Shown here: piece after piece, positions 6,790 through 13,748 of the stretch
Position numbering within the stretch: position 1 is the stretch's first letter
Layout of the letters: each line of letters begins with the position of its first letter
Made by a program: the position numbers and the translations under genes
The notes under the pieces: model-generated
What the model saw: only the letters and a program-made list of their open reading frames with translations
Told to the model about the DNA's origin: nothing
Databases searched by the model: none
Source: CAXSEF01 sp964236535
GTDB lineage: Bacteria; Pseudomonadota; Alphaproteobacteria; Acetobacterales; Acetobacteraceae
DNA: 13,892 nt
Direction: 5' to 3'
Assembly: GCA_964236535.1 (NCBI GenBank)
Contig: CAXSEF010000086.1
Span: forward strand, 1 to 13,892

Positions 6790-6804
6790 TCTAAGTAGTG
6801 GGAT

Positions 6805-6825
6805 CAAAGGGCCGCCGGCCCTTTG
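6805..6825. terminator. Bidirectional terminator-like hairpin between convergent units
   Basis: CAAAGGGCC (6805-6813) and GGCCCTTTG (6817-6825) form a perfect 9-bp stem with a three-base loop. It lies 16 bases after the 47-residue ORF stop (plus) and 37 bases beyond the GT4 stop (minus), where both transcripts would be expected to end. There is no long T tract on either side. Its right arm starts a sequence repeated near 12368. Confidence 0.6.
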
Positions 6826-6861
6826 CGGGTCTGGGCAGCGCCCAGGCTTGCTTGCCTCCAC

Positions 6862-8160
6862 TCAGGCCGGTGCGGCGGCGCATTCCTGCGCGAGTGCCAC
6901 GCTGCCCGGCAGCCGGCGGGTGCGCCAGGCGGCGTGGCACTCGCGCAGGCGGGCGGCGGCGTCGAGGATGTCGGGCTCTGCCCAGACGGCGCCCGGGTAG
7001 CGTTCGTAGAAGCCTTCGCTGTCGAGCGGCAGGACGAGGCGGTAGGCGACCTGGTGCAGCTGCGGGCGGGCGGCGATGTCGGGGGCGAGGCTCCAGGCGG
7101 TGGCGACGACCTCGGCGCCGGTCTGCGCGGCCTCGGCGAGGGTCAGGCCGTAGCCTTCGCTGCGGTGCAGGGAGATGTAGGCGTCGATCAGGCCGTAGAG
7201 CTCGCGGATGCGGCAGCCGGTGACGGCGTTGTCCCAGACCAGGATGCGCGGGTCGTCGCCGGCGTAGCTCTGCAAATGGAGGAACAGCCGGCGGTGGGCG
7301 GCGGTGTCGTTGCAGCGCACGACGAGGCGGACGGGCTGGGCGTCCGGATCGGCGGGGTCGCGGAAGGCGGCGCGGAAGGCGTCGATGGCGCCGCACGGGT
7401 TCTTGCGCGCGTAGCTGGAGGCGAAGGAGAACGAGGTTGCGACGACGAAGGCGTGCTCAGGCAGGCCGAAGCGGGCGCGCAGGGCGGGGCGCTCGGCGGC
7501 GGGCGGGGCGGTCATCGGCGCGCGGTCGACGGCGTGCGGCACGACGCGGATCGGCGCGTGGTAGTCGGGGATGCCGGTGGCCATCGCCTGGGCGACGAAG
7601 GGCGAGGGCGTCCAGATCTCGTCGCACAGGCGGGCGCAGTCGCGCCAGTCCTGCGAGACGACGGTGAGCTCCCAGGCCCAGTAGCCGACGAGCGTCACGC
7701 CCTGGAGTGCGGCGGGCGGGAACAGGGCGAGCGCCGAGGCATACTCGGGCGGGTTGAGGTGGACGATCAGGTCGGTGGGGCGGAACCGGGCGAGCTGGTC
7801 GAGGTCGGCGGTGGCGGTAGTTTGGAGGTCGAGCGGGGTGTTGAGGCCGGGGGCGAGGTCGATCGCCAGCACGTCGACGCCGCGGGCCTGGAGGTCGAGC
7901 ACCATCAGCTCGGCGCCGCGCTGCAGGCCGCAGCGGGTGCCGAACAGGCCGGCGACGGCGACCCGGGTGCCGACGTGGCGGCAGGCCGGGCGGGTGGCGA
8001 TGGCGTGCAGCCGGGCTGCGCGCTCCCGCTGGGCGGGATCGGGGGTGATGACGGTGTCCTCGGCGCGGCGCACGAGGAAGGCGCGCAGGATGTCGGCCGC
8101 GCCGACGATGGGGCGGCGCAGCGGGCCGGGCAGCCGGCGCACGATCCTCAGCGGGGGCAT
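6862..8160 (-). CDS. Glycosyltransferase, GT4-type (GT-B fold)
   Basis: A 432-residue protein expected to transfer a sugar from a nucleotide-sugar donor during surface polysaccharide or LPS synthesis. The C-terminal donor-binding half shows SFSFASSYARKNP (243-255), the usual F..S...RKNP lead-in, then CNDTAAHRRL, WDNAVTG, and DAYISLHRSEGYG followed by LTLAEA, giving the retaining-GT4 EX7E pair E335/E343. The N-terminal half has GTRVAVAGLFG-type strands and VGYWAWE (158-164). ATG 8160 lies 16 bases after the stop of the upstream gene, and no purine-rich SD precedes it; translation must be coupled, or the ORF may really be the C-terminal part of a longer fusion across the C8 tract (see that entry). 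The acceptor and sugar cannot be inferred. Neighbour context: methyltransferase plus GT9 in the same operon. Confidence 0.9.
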   Translation of the reverse strand: MPPLRIVRRLPGPLRRPIVGAADILRAFLVRRAEDTVITPDPAQRERAARLHAIATRPACRHVGTRVAVAGLFGTRCGLQRGAELMVLDLQARGVDVLAIDLAPGLNTPLDLQTTATADLDQLARFRPTDLIVHLNPPEYASALALFPPAALQGVTLVGYWAWELTVVSQDWRDCARLCDEIWTPSPFVAQAMATGIPDYHAPIRVVPHAVDRAPMTAPPAAERPALRARFGLPEHAFVVATSFSFASSYARKNPCGAIDAFRAAFRDPADPDAQPVRLVVRCNDTAAHRRLFLHLQSYAGDDPRILVWDNAVTGCRIRELYGLIDAYISLHRSEGYGLTLAEAAQTGAEVVATAWSLAPDIAARPQLHQVAYRLVLPLDSEGFYERYPGAVWAEPDILDAAARLRECHAAWRTRRLPGSVALAQECAAAPA

Positions 8161-8176
8161 CGGCGCGGGTGGTCGC

Positions 8177-10552
8177 TCAGGGGGGGGAGTCCGCGGCGCC
8201 GTCGAGGCGCTGCGCGGGTGCGGCTTCGGGTGCTGGGGCGGCGGCTTCGAGGCGCAGGGCGGCCTGGGCGAACACCGCCTCGGGGGGCAGGCCCTGCATG
8301 CAGGCGTGGTCGTGCGGGCACTCGCTCAGGCGGTCGTAGCCGCAGGGCGAGCAGGGCACCACGGCCATCATCGCCTGCGAGCGGGGGCCGCGCGGGCCCC
8401 ATTCCTGCGGCTGGTGGCTGGCGGAGTAGATGGCGAGCGTGGGGGCGCCGATCGAGGCGGCGAGGTGGCCAACGCCGGAGTTGTTGCAGATGACCAGGTC
8501 GGCGGCGCGCAGGATGTCCGGGATGTCGGACCAGGCGGTGCGGCCGGCGAGGTTGGCGACACGGCCGGCGGTGCCGCTCGCCTGGGCGATGTGGGCGAGC
8601 GGGCCGGCCTGGGTGCGCGAGCCGATCAGCAGGACGACGCAGTCCAGCCGCTCGACCAGCATGCGGACCAGGGCGACGTAGTGCGCGAGCGGCCAGTCGC
8701 GCAGGTCGGAGTTGCTGACCGGGGCGACGACGATGCGGTGCCGGGCCTGCGGGAGGTCGTGCGGCAGGGCGTGGGCGAGCGCGTCCGGTCGCGCGGGCGT
8801 CGCCGTGGCCGGGGTGGGGTGGGCAGGGGCGGGGGTGGGCAGGGGGTAGAGCTGGCGGGTGCGGTCGGCGAGGAGCTGGACCAGCAGGGAGAGCTGCTCG
8901 CCGATGTGCAGGTCGGCGCGGTGGAAGCGCGGGCCGGCCGGGCTCTCGAGCTGGTCGAGGCGCACGCCGCTGAAGCCCATGGTGGCGCGCAGCGGGCGGC
9001 CGGCGGCGTGCACGCGGAACTCGTATTTCGAGTCGTCGTGGTTGGTGAAGTCGAGGCTTACCGCGTCGCTGATCGCGTGGGTGATCTGCTCGGCGCTGAA
9101 CGCGCGCTCGGCCACGGTCTCGGACATGGCGCGGGTGACGTCGACGGTGATCCGGGTCCGCTTGAGGCCGAAGCGCAGGCCGGAGAGCTGCAGGCCGAAG
9201 GTGGCGCGGAAGCGGCCGGGCGGCAGCCGGATGTAGGGTCCGTAGATGACGTGGGTGTCGGTGACGCTGAAGTCGGTGTCGTGGCGGAAGGCGGCGCGCC
9301 TGGTCATGCGCGAGGTGAAGCGTTCCGGGCCGAGCAGGACGTTGTGCACGCGCTCCAGGCTCTCGGTCGAGCGCAGCGCCTGGTCCAGCGGCAGGACGAC
9401 GTCGAGGTAGGGCATGCGCAGGCTGGCGCCGATGCCGCAGTGGGTGGTGGCCTCGACGTGCTCCAGCAGGTGGCGGGTGTCCTCGTCGGCGCGCAGGTCG
9501 ACGGCGATGTCGTAGACGCCGCGGGCTGCGGCGCGGAAGGCGTCGGCGTCCTGCACCGGGCGGCCGTCCCAGCCGCGGGCGTTCTCGGGGAAGTAGTCGT
9601 AGGTGGCGACCTCGTCGGCCAGGCCGCAGGTCTCGGCGACCGCGCGGTTCCACGAGCCCACGACCAGGCGCAGGCGGGCGTCGGGGAAGGTCTGGCGGAG
9701 CTGGCGCAGGGCGGGCAGGCCGATGATGAAGTCGCCGAGGTGGCCGAGCTTGAGCACCAGGATGCGGCGGACGCCGGGGGCGTCGCGACCGAAGTCGTAG
9801 AGCGCCAGGTCGTGCGGCATGGCCGGGGTCGTGGTGATGCGCTGGGTGCCGGCCTCGCGCTCCGGCACGACGTCCCGGGTGCTGCCGGTGCCGAGCGCGT
9901 CGAAGTCGGAGGGCGGGTCATCCGCGTCGCGGTCGGGCCTGCGGGTGGCGGGGCGGGGGTCGAGCGCCCAGTCCGGGGCGCGTATCTTCTCGACCACGAG
10001 CTCGAGCTCGTAGCAGCCGCCGGAATGAAGCTCGGGCGGGATCGCGTAGTCGAAGCCCAGGTCGTTGTCGGCGAGGTGGCGCAGCCGGTAGGTGTTGGGC
10101 GCGAGCGAGGCCTCGACGTCGGCCATCAGCGAGGCGGGGGTGTAGAAGCGCTGGTGGTCGGCGTTGTACTGCGACGGCATCGAGACGCGCTTCTCGTAGA
10201 GGAACTGGTGCGGGACCATGATGACCAGGAAGCCGCCGGCCCTGAGCACGCGGAACCAGTCCTGCAGCGCATTGCGGAAGTCGGGGATGTGTTCCAGGCA
10301 GTGGCTGGCGAACACCGCGTCCTGGGAGAGCTCGGGGAACGGCAGGGTGCGGCCGTCGTAGCCCGGGTAGTCGAGCTCGACGCCGGTGGCCTGGGGGACG
10401 ATCGGCACGACGTCCTCGATGTAGCCCTTGTAGCCGATGTCGAGGATGCTGGGGCCGGAGAGATAGGTGTCGATGAAGCCGTTCGCCAGGCGCAAGCCGT
10501 AGGTCTTGCGCGCCTCCTCGCCTACCTGCCGTTGTGGCCTGACGTCGCTCAC
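8177..10552 (-). CDS. Bifunctional SAM methyltransferase / GT9 glycosyltransferase with inserted beta-rich domain
   Basis: A 791-residue multidomain protein. Residues 30-190 form a class I methyltransferase-like domain: SILDIGYKGY (35-44) as motif I, GVELDYPG, SHCLEHIPD (83-91), LRAGGFLVIMVP and a late ELELVVEK strand. After a charged linker (190-255), a GT9/heptosyltransferase-like N-terminal lobe starts at RRILVLKLGHLGDFIIGLPA (262-281). Residues 427-535 form a separate beta-rich insert (YGPYIRLPPGRFRATF, SLDFTN, YEFRVHAAGRPL). The second GT9 lobe runs from about 604 to 765 with IVVAPVSNSDLRDWP, LAGRTAWSD, CNNSGVGHLAASIG (689-702) and a Cys-rich CSPCGY...CPHDHACM segment common in that family. 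The start is GTG at 10552 with GGGGGA nine bases upstream. It probably builds or caps a surface glycan. It ends inside a C8 tract. Confidence 0.9.
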   Translation of the reverse strand: MSDVRPQRQVGEEARKTYGLRLANGFIDTYLSGPSILDIGYKGYIEDVVPIVPQATGVELDYPGYDGRTLPFPELSQDAVFASHCLEHIPDFRNALQDWFRVLRAGGFLVIMVPHQFLYEKRVSMPSQYNADHQRFYTPASLMADVEASLAPNTYRLRHLADNDLGFDYAIPPELHSGGCYELELVVEKIRAPDWALDPRPATRRPDRDADDPPSDFDALGTGSTRDVVPEREAGTQRITTTPAMPHDLALYDFGRDAPGVRRILVLKLGHLGDFIIGLPALRQLRQTFPDARLRLVVGSWNRAVAETCGLADEVATYDYFPENARGWDGRPVQDADAFRAAARGVYDIAVDLRADEDTRHLLEHVEATTHCGIGASLRMPYLDVVLPLDQALRSTESLERVHNVLLGPERFTSRMTRRAAFRHDTDFSVTDTHVIYGPYIRLPPGRFRATFGLQLSGLRFGLKRTRITVDVTRAMSETVAERAFSAEQITHAISDAVSLDFTNHDDSKYEFRVHAAGRPLRATMGFSGVRLDQLESPAGPRFHRADLHIGEQLSLLVQLLADRTRQLYPLPTPAPAHPTPATATPARPDALAHALPHDLPQARHRIVVAPVSNSDLRDWPLAHYVALVRMLVERLDCVVLLIGSRTQAGPLAHIAQASGTAGRVANLAGRTAWSDIPDILRAADLVICNNSGVGHLAASIGAPTLAIYSASHQPQEWGPRGPRSQAMMAVVPCSPCGYDRLSECPHDHACMQGLPPEAVFAQAALRLEAAAPAPEAAPAQRLDGAADSPP
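8180..8187 (-). repeat. C8 homopolymer at the stop codon of the GT9 fusion gene
   Basis: On the coding strand the last codons read TCC CCC CCC TGA. With seven C instead of eight the frame reads through GAG CGA CCA CCC GCG CCG into the ATG of the GT4 gene with no stop, giving one protein of about 1,229 residues. Homopolymers of this length are slippage-prone in replication, transcription and sequencing. Confidence 0.9.
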
Positions 10553-10850
10553 TCGCGCTGATCCCCCGGCAGGCGTCCCTGCCCTGCCCTTTCGCGGACG
10601 CTACCGTCTGCCGCGCCAGCTATCTCCGACCAGAACGGGGGCGGGTCAAGATGCGGAGGAGCGATCACCACGGTACTGGTGCGGGAGTGGCGCAGGCTGC
10701 CAGGATTGTGGCCGGGGTATGGGCGAAGCCAGGTCGCTGCCGGACGCGGGAGATGGCCTGGACCTGGTTCAGGCCGGGAGACCGAACCGGCGCTACGGCC
10801 GGGGTCGGAAAGCGCGATGGCAGGATTCGGAGGTGCGCGGCCGCCCGGGT
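10553..10850. other. Intergenic region without recognisable gene
   Basis: These 298 bases lie between the GT9 gene start and the stop of the 98-residue membrane protein, both on the minus strand, and should hold the glycosyltransferase promoter. Apart from the GGGGGA ribosome-binding site just upstream of GTG 10552, I see no clear promoter, strong hairpin, tRNA or credible small ORF. Confidence 0.5.
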
Positions 10851-11147
10851 TCAGCTGCGGCGACGCCGGGTCTGCGGCGGTCGCGCGGTGCCGAGCGACA
10901 TGGCGACGCCGCCGCTGACCAGCCCGAGTGCCGCGAGCGGCAGCCAGACCGGGCGGACCATCAGCGGCTGGACGAGGAAGCGCCACAGGGCCGGGCCGAG
11001 TGCCGCCTGGGCGCGGGCGGCGAAGCCGGCGTCGACCGCGTGCACGGCGTCGGCGAGGGTCATGTCCTGCGGTCCCAGCAGGGCGATGGCGAAGGCCCCG
11101 ACCAGGAGCGCCGCTGCGAGCAGGCTGAGCGCACGGACCGCGATCAC
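10851..11147 (-). CDS. Small two-TM membrane protein coupled to msrP, function unknown
   Basis: A 98-residue protein starting at GTG 11147, whose GTGA overlaps the msrP stop codon by three bases of TGA, indicating translational coupling. Two hydrophobic segments are visible: residues 4-24 (ALSLLAAALLVGAFAIALL) and about 66-86 (PVWLPLAALGLVSGGVAMSL). They flank a roughly 40-residue Ala-rich loop with the segment QDMTLADAVHAVDAGF. The C-terminus PQTRRRRS is very basic and probably cytoplasmic. No heme-ligand pattern or six-TM layout of MsrQ is present, so it is not a typical MsrQ. It may help anchor or serve MsrP, but that is inference from position only. A coding alternative without this GTG is unlikely because the upstream frame belongs to msrP. 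Confidence 0.65.
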   Translation of the reverse strand: MIAVRALSLLAAALLVGAFAIALLGPQDMTLADAVHAVDAGFAARAQAALGPALWRFLVQPLMVRPVWLPLAALGLVSGGVAMSLGTARPPQTRRRRS

Positions 11148-12106
11148 ATGAAGTACTTCCGGGTGGTGGTGTCGGGGTACAGGGAGGCGACGAACTCGCC
11201 GTAGCCGTTGTAGATGCGGGTGGGCACGCGCTCGCCGCTGCCGAGCAGGCGCTCGCTGGCCTGGCTCCAGCGCGGGTGCGGGACGGCCGGGTTGACGTTG
11301 GCCCAGAACCCGTATTCGTCGGGGTTGATCGCTTCCCAGAAGGTGTTCGGCTGGGTATCGGTGAAGCCGATGGTCACGATCGACTTGGCCGACTTGAAGC
11401 CGTATTTCCACGGCAGCACGAGGCGGAACGGGCCGCCGTCCTGCGGCGGCAAAGCATGGCCGTACATCCCGGTGACGAGGAAGGCGAGCGGGTTCATCGC
11501 CTCCTGCATGGTCACGCCCTCGGTGTACGGCCAGGGATAGATCGGGTTGCGCAGGCCCGGCATAACCTTGGGCAGTGCCGCGGTGGTGAAGGTCACGTAA
11601 CTGGCCGAGGCGAGCGGCTTTGCCAGCCTGACCAGTTCGGAAAGCTGGAAGCCGGTCCAGGGCACGGTCATCGCCCAGGCCTCGACGCAGCGGTGACGGT
11701 ACTGGCGCTGCTCGACCGGCATCTGGCGGACCAGGTCGTCGAGGCCGAGGGTCATGGGCTTCTCGACCATGCCGGCGAGGCTGATGGACCAGGGGGATTG
11801 CGGCAGCTTCTGCGCGGCGCGCGAGATCGACTTGTCCTCGCCGAATTCGTAGAAGTTGTTGTAAGTGGTGGCGTCTTCCTCCGCGGTCAGCGCGCGGCCG
11901 GGCTGGTAGGTTTCGTCGAGCCTCGGGGCGCCAAGCGGGGCGCCGGGGCTGGCGGAGCCGGCGTCAGCACGGGCCAGGCGCGGCAGGCCGATGGCGGCGG
12001 CGGTGCCGAGCGCCGCACCGAGGGCGGCCCGGCGGCCGAGTGCCAGGTGCTCCGGCGTCGCGTCGCGCTCGGCGATCTCCCAGCCGCGCGGAATCCTGAT
12101 CAGCAT
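11144..12106 (-). CDS. msrP: MsrP, periplasmic protein-methionine-sulfoxide reductase catalytic subunit
   Basis: A 320-residue molybdopterin enzyme (formerly YedY) that repairs oxidised methionines in periplasmic proteins. The N-terminus MLIRIPRGWE matches the family start, which is why ATG 12106 is chosen over in-frame ATGs further upstream; AAGGGGG at 12115-12121, eight bases before it, agrees. A twin-arginine signal (RR at 25-26, then a nonpolar Ala/Gly stretch to about 48, ARADA) fits export of the folded Mo-cofactor protein. The molybdenum-ligand cysteine is C140 in YRHRCVEAWAM. Other family blocks: TTYNNFYEFG (80-89), WTGFQLSELV, TEGVTMQEAMNPL, LPPQDGGPFRLVLPWKYGFK (219-238) and NVNPAVPHPRWSQ. 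Length is normal. No msrQ follows; a 98-residue membrane protein takes its place. Confidence 0.95.
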   Translation of the reverse strand: MLIRIPRGWEIAERDATPEHLALGRRAALGAALGTAAAIGLPRLARADAGSASPGAPLGAPRLDETYQPGRALTAEEDATTYNNFYEFGEDKSISRAAQKLPQSPWSISLAGMVEKPMTLGLDDLVRQMPVEQRQYRHRCVEAWAMTVPWTGFQLSELVRLAKPLASASYVTFTTAALPKVMPGLRNPIYPWPYTEGVTMQEAMNPLAFLVTGMYGHALPPQDGGPFRLVLPWKYGFKSAKSIVTIGFTDTQPNTFWEAINPDEYGFWANVNPAVPHPRWSQASERLLGSGERVPTRIYNGYGEFVASLYPDTTTRKYFM

Positions 12107-12125
12107 TCGTGCTACCCCCTTGCGC

Positions 12126-12154
12126 ATCATGCGACAGTGGTTCGCCGCTGTCAC
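12126..12154 (-). promoter_or_regulatory. Candidate sigma-70-type promoter of msrP
   Basis: On the minus strand GTGACA (12154-12149) and CATGAT (12131-12126) are separated by exactly 17 bases, resembling -35 and -10 boxes (5/6 and 4/6 matches). It would start transcription only a dozen or so bases before ATG 12106, leaving just room for the SD, so the call is tentative. Confidence 0.35.
12133..12152. promoter_or_regulatory. Inverted repeat inside the msrP promoter
   Basis: GACAGTGG (12133-12140) and CCGCTGTC (12145-12152) are complementary over eight positions (one G-T wobble) with TTCG between them. The palindrome fills the spacer between the candidate -35 and -10 boxes, a usual place for a repressor or redox-regulator site. 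Confidence 0.4.
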
Positions 12155-12250
12155 CGTCCAGGATACGGTGGCGTCTCGCGCAGGTGATCGCGCGCGGAGG
12201 TGGTGCAAGGGCCAGTCCCGCCGGCTCCAGCGATCGTGCCCGGCGAGTGC

Positions 12251-12290
12251 GGCAGAGCGAGGCGAGGCGAGGCCAGGCAAGGCAAGGCCA
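12251..12290. repeat. Pentanucleotide repeat, GGCRA-like
   Basis: Eight consecutive five-base units: GGCAG, AGCGA, GGCGA, GGCGA, GGCCA, GGCAA, GGCAA, GGCCA. It lies in the 358-base intergenic region between msrP and mntH and runs directly into a hairpin. Confidence 0.8.
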
Positions 12291-12331
12291 GAGGCTCTGC
12301 CTCTGGACTCCGCTCAAGGCCTAGCCTTGAG
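12288..12331. terminator. Two tandem hairpins in the msrP-mntH intergenic region
   Basis: CCAGAGGC (12288-12295) pairs with GCCTCTGG (12299-12306) around TCT; seven bases later CTCAAGGC (12313-12320) pairs with GCCTTGAG (12324-12331) around CTA. Both stems are perfect 8-bp. They lie 134 or more bases beyond the mntH stop (12465, minus) and upstream of msrP, so they may insulate the two units. T tracts are lacking. Stacked GC-rich hairpins like these recur in Acetobacteraceae intergenic DNA, to my recollection. Confidence 0.5.
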
Positions 12332-12367
12332 AATCCCTGTGCTCGAGGGAAGGGTTTTCGCAGGGCT

Positions 12368-12388
12368 GGCCCTTTGGCGGGTCTGGGC
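12368..12388. repeat. Dispersed intergenic repeat, second copy at 6817-6836
   Basis: GGCCCTTTG, one extra G, then CGGGTCTGGGC matches 6817-6836 except for that single-base indel. Each copy lies just beyond the 3' end of a minus-strand gene (mntH here, the GT4 gene at 6862), which suggests a shared termination or mRNA-end element rather than chance. Confidence 0.7.
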
Positions 12389-12464
12389 GTAGTCGGCGCA
12401 CGGTTCCGCGGGCCTGCCTGGGCAGTGGGTTGCGGGCGGAGGGAGCCCGGCCTTGCCTGCAGGC

Positions 12465-13748
12465 TCAGCCGATGCCGAGGACGCTCGCGACGAGCAGCGT
12501 GTTCAGGCCGAGCACGAGGATCGTCGCGGCGAGCGCGGCGGCGAGCGTCCAGCGGTGCGGGGCGAGCGCGCCCATGACGTCGGGGCGGCGCACCAGCAGC
12601 AGCAGGGCGATCATCGGCAGCGGCAGGGCGAGGCTGAGCGCCACCTGGCTCGCGATCAGCACCCGGGTGGGGTTGAAGCCCAGCGCCACGATGGCAAAGG
12701 CGGGCGCCATGGTCACGACGCGGCGGACCCAGAGCGGGATGCGGAAGCCCACGAAGCCCTGCATGATGACCTGGCCGGCCATGGTGCCCACGGCCGACGA
12801 GGACAGGCCGGAGGCGACGAGGGAGACCGCGAACACGGTGGCGGCGGCGGAGCCCAGCAGCGGGCCGAGCGCGCGGTAGGCGGTCTCGATCTCGGCGACC
12901 TGGTCGTGCACGCCGTCGTGGAACGCGGTCGCGGCCATCGCCACCATCGCCATGTTGACCAGGCCGGCGACGCCGAGCGCCACCAGCACCTCGATGTCGG
13001 AGAAGCGGAGCACGCGCAGGCGCTCGGCCGGGGTGCGGCCGATCACGCGGTCCTGCATCAGGCCGGAGTGCAGGTAGATCGCGTGCGGCATGACGGTGGC
13101 GCCGACGGTGCCGACGGCGAGGGTGACCGCGCCGGCGTCGCGCAGCTCGGGCACCACGGCGTGGTAGGCGAGCGAGCGCCAGTGCGGCGGCGCGATCAGC
13201 AGCTCGGCCAGGTAGGAGAGCGCGATGCAGGCGACGAGGCCCATGATCACCAGCTCCAGCGGGCGGAAGCCGCGGCGCTGCAGGTCGAGGATGGCGAAGG
13301 TGGCGATGCCGGTGGCGACCATGCCGCCCATCAGCGGCAGGCCGGTCAGCAGGCTCAGGCCGATGGCGCAGCCGAGGAACTCCGCGAGGTCGGTGGCGAT
13401 GGCGGCGAGCTCGCTCACCAGCCACATCGGGATGACGACGGCGGGGCGGAAGTGGGTGCGGCACAGCTCGGCGAGGTTGCGGCCGCTGGCGATGCCGAGG
13501 CGGGCGGAGAGCGCCTGGAACAGCATGGCGACCAGGTTGGCCAGCACCACGACCCAGAGCAGGCCGTAGCCGTAGCCGGCGCCGGCCTGGATGTTGGTCG
13601 CGAAGTTGCCGGGGTCCATGTAGGCGACCGAGGCGATCACCGCGGGGCCGAAGAACGGCAGCATGCCGCGCAGGCCGCGGCCATTCCCCAGGGTCCGCTG
13701 CGCCGCGGTGACGGTGCGCTCGCTCAGTGTGGTGCCGTCGACCGCCAT
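12465..13748 (-). CDS. mntH: MntH, NRAMP-family Mn(II)/divalent metal transporter
   Basis: A 427-residue inner-membrane protein that imports Mn(II), possibly Fe(II), with protons. The TM1 motif DPGN (45-48, in VAYMDPGNFATNIQAGAGYG) and the TM6 motif MPH (220-222, followed by AIYLHSGLMQDR) hold the metal-site residues D45, N48 and M220, with A217 three residues before. Hydrophobic segments spaced along the chain fit the usual eleven TM helices, and the length is normal. ATG 13748 has GGGAG at 13754-13758, five bases upstream. It appears monocistronic, since the next gene (msrP) lies 358 bases downstream past hairpins. Metal-responsive control is expected from the family, but no recognisable operator or Mn riboswitch is seen in the 144 bases upstream. 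A role in oxidative-stress resistance is plausible. Confidence 0.95.
   Translation of the reverse strand: MAVDGTTLSERTVTAAQRTLGNGRGLRGMLPFFGPAVIASVAYMDPGNFATNIQAGAGYGYGLLWVVVLANLVAMLFQALSARLGIASGRNLAELCRTHFRPAVVIPMWLVSELAAIATDLAEFLGCAIGLSLLTGLPLMGGMVATGIATFAILDLQRRGFRPLELVIMGLVACIALSYLAELLIAPPHWRSLAYHAVVPELRDAGAVTLAVGTVGATVMPHAIYLHSGLMQDRVIGRTPAERLRVLRFSDIEVLVALGVAGLVNMAMVAMAATAFHDGVHDQVAEIETAYRALGPLLGSAAATVFAVSLVASGLSSSAVGTMAGQVIMQGFVGFRIPLWVRRVVTMAPAFAIVALGFNPTRVLIASQVALSLALPLPMIALLLLVRRPDVMGALAPHRWTLAAALAATILVLGLNTLLVASVLGIG

Larger units (their letters stand above)
6045..6804. other. Low-GC island without a long gene
   Basis: About 760 bases whose composition differs sharply from everything around them. 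Hand counts give 23/60 G+C (6121-6180), 29/60 (6541-6600) and 28/60 (6661-6720), while neighbouring genes look well above 70%. No long ORF is convincing on either strand, and I saw no tRNA, transposase motif or terminal inverted repeat. It does contain a 55-base interrupted hairpin, a second hairpin, small ORFs with Shine-Dalgarno sites and an SD-pairing stem, each listed separately. The composition suggests recent transfer, a degraded mobile element, or a small-RNA/small-protein locus. Confidence 0.75.

Noticed and set aside
6045..6804. Transposase remnant in the low-GC island
   Set aside because: Translated fragments on both strands show no DDE, IS5 or IS3-like motif that I could recognise, and no terminal inverted repeats or target duplications were found; a database search could still overturn this.
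7754..10561. 935-codon plus-strand frame over the glycosyltransferase genes
   Set aside because: The opposite strand has clear methyltransferase, GT9 and GT4 motifs; the plus frame is Val/Gly/Ala/Asp-rich antisense without recognisable domains.
10851..11147. Truncated msrQ
   Set aside because: Only two TM segments and no similarity to the MsrQ heme-binding region; the protein ends cleanly with its own basic tail.
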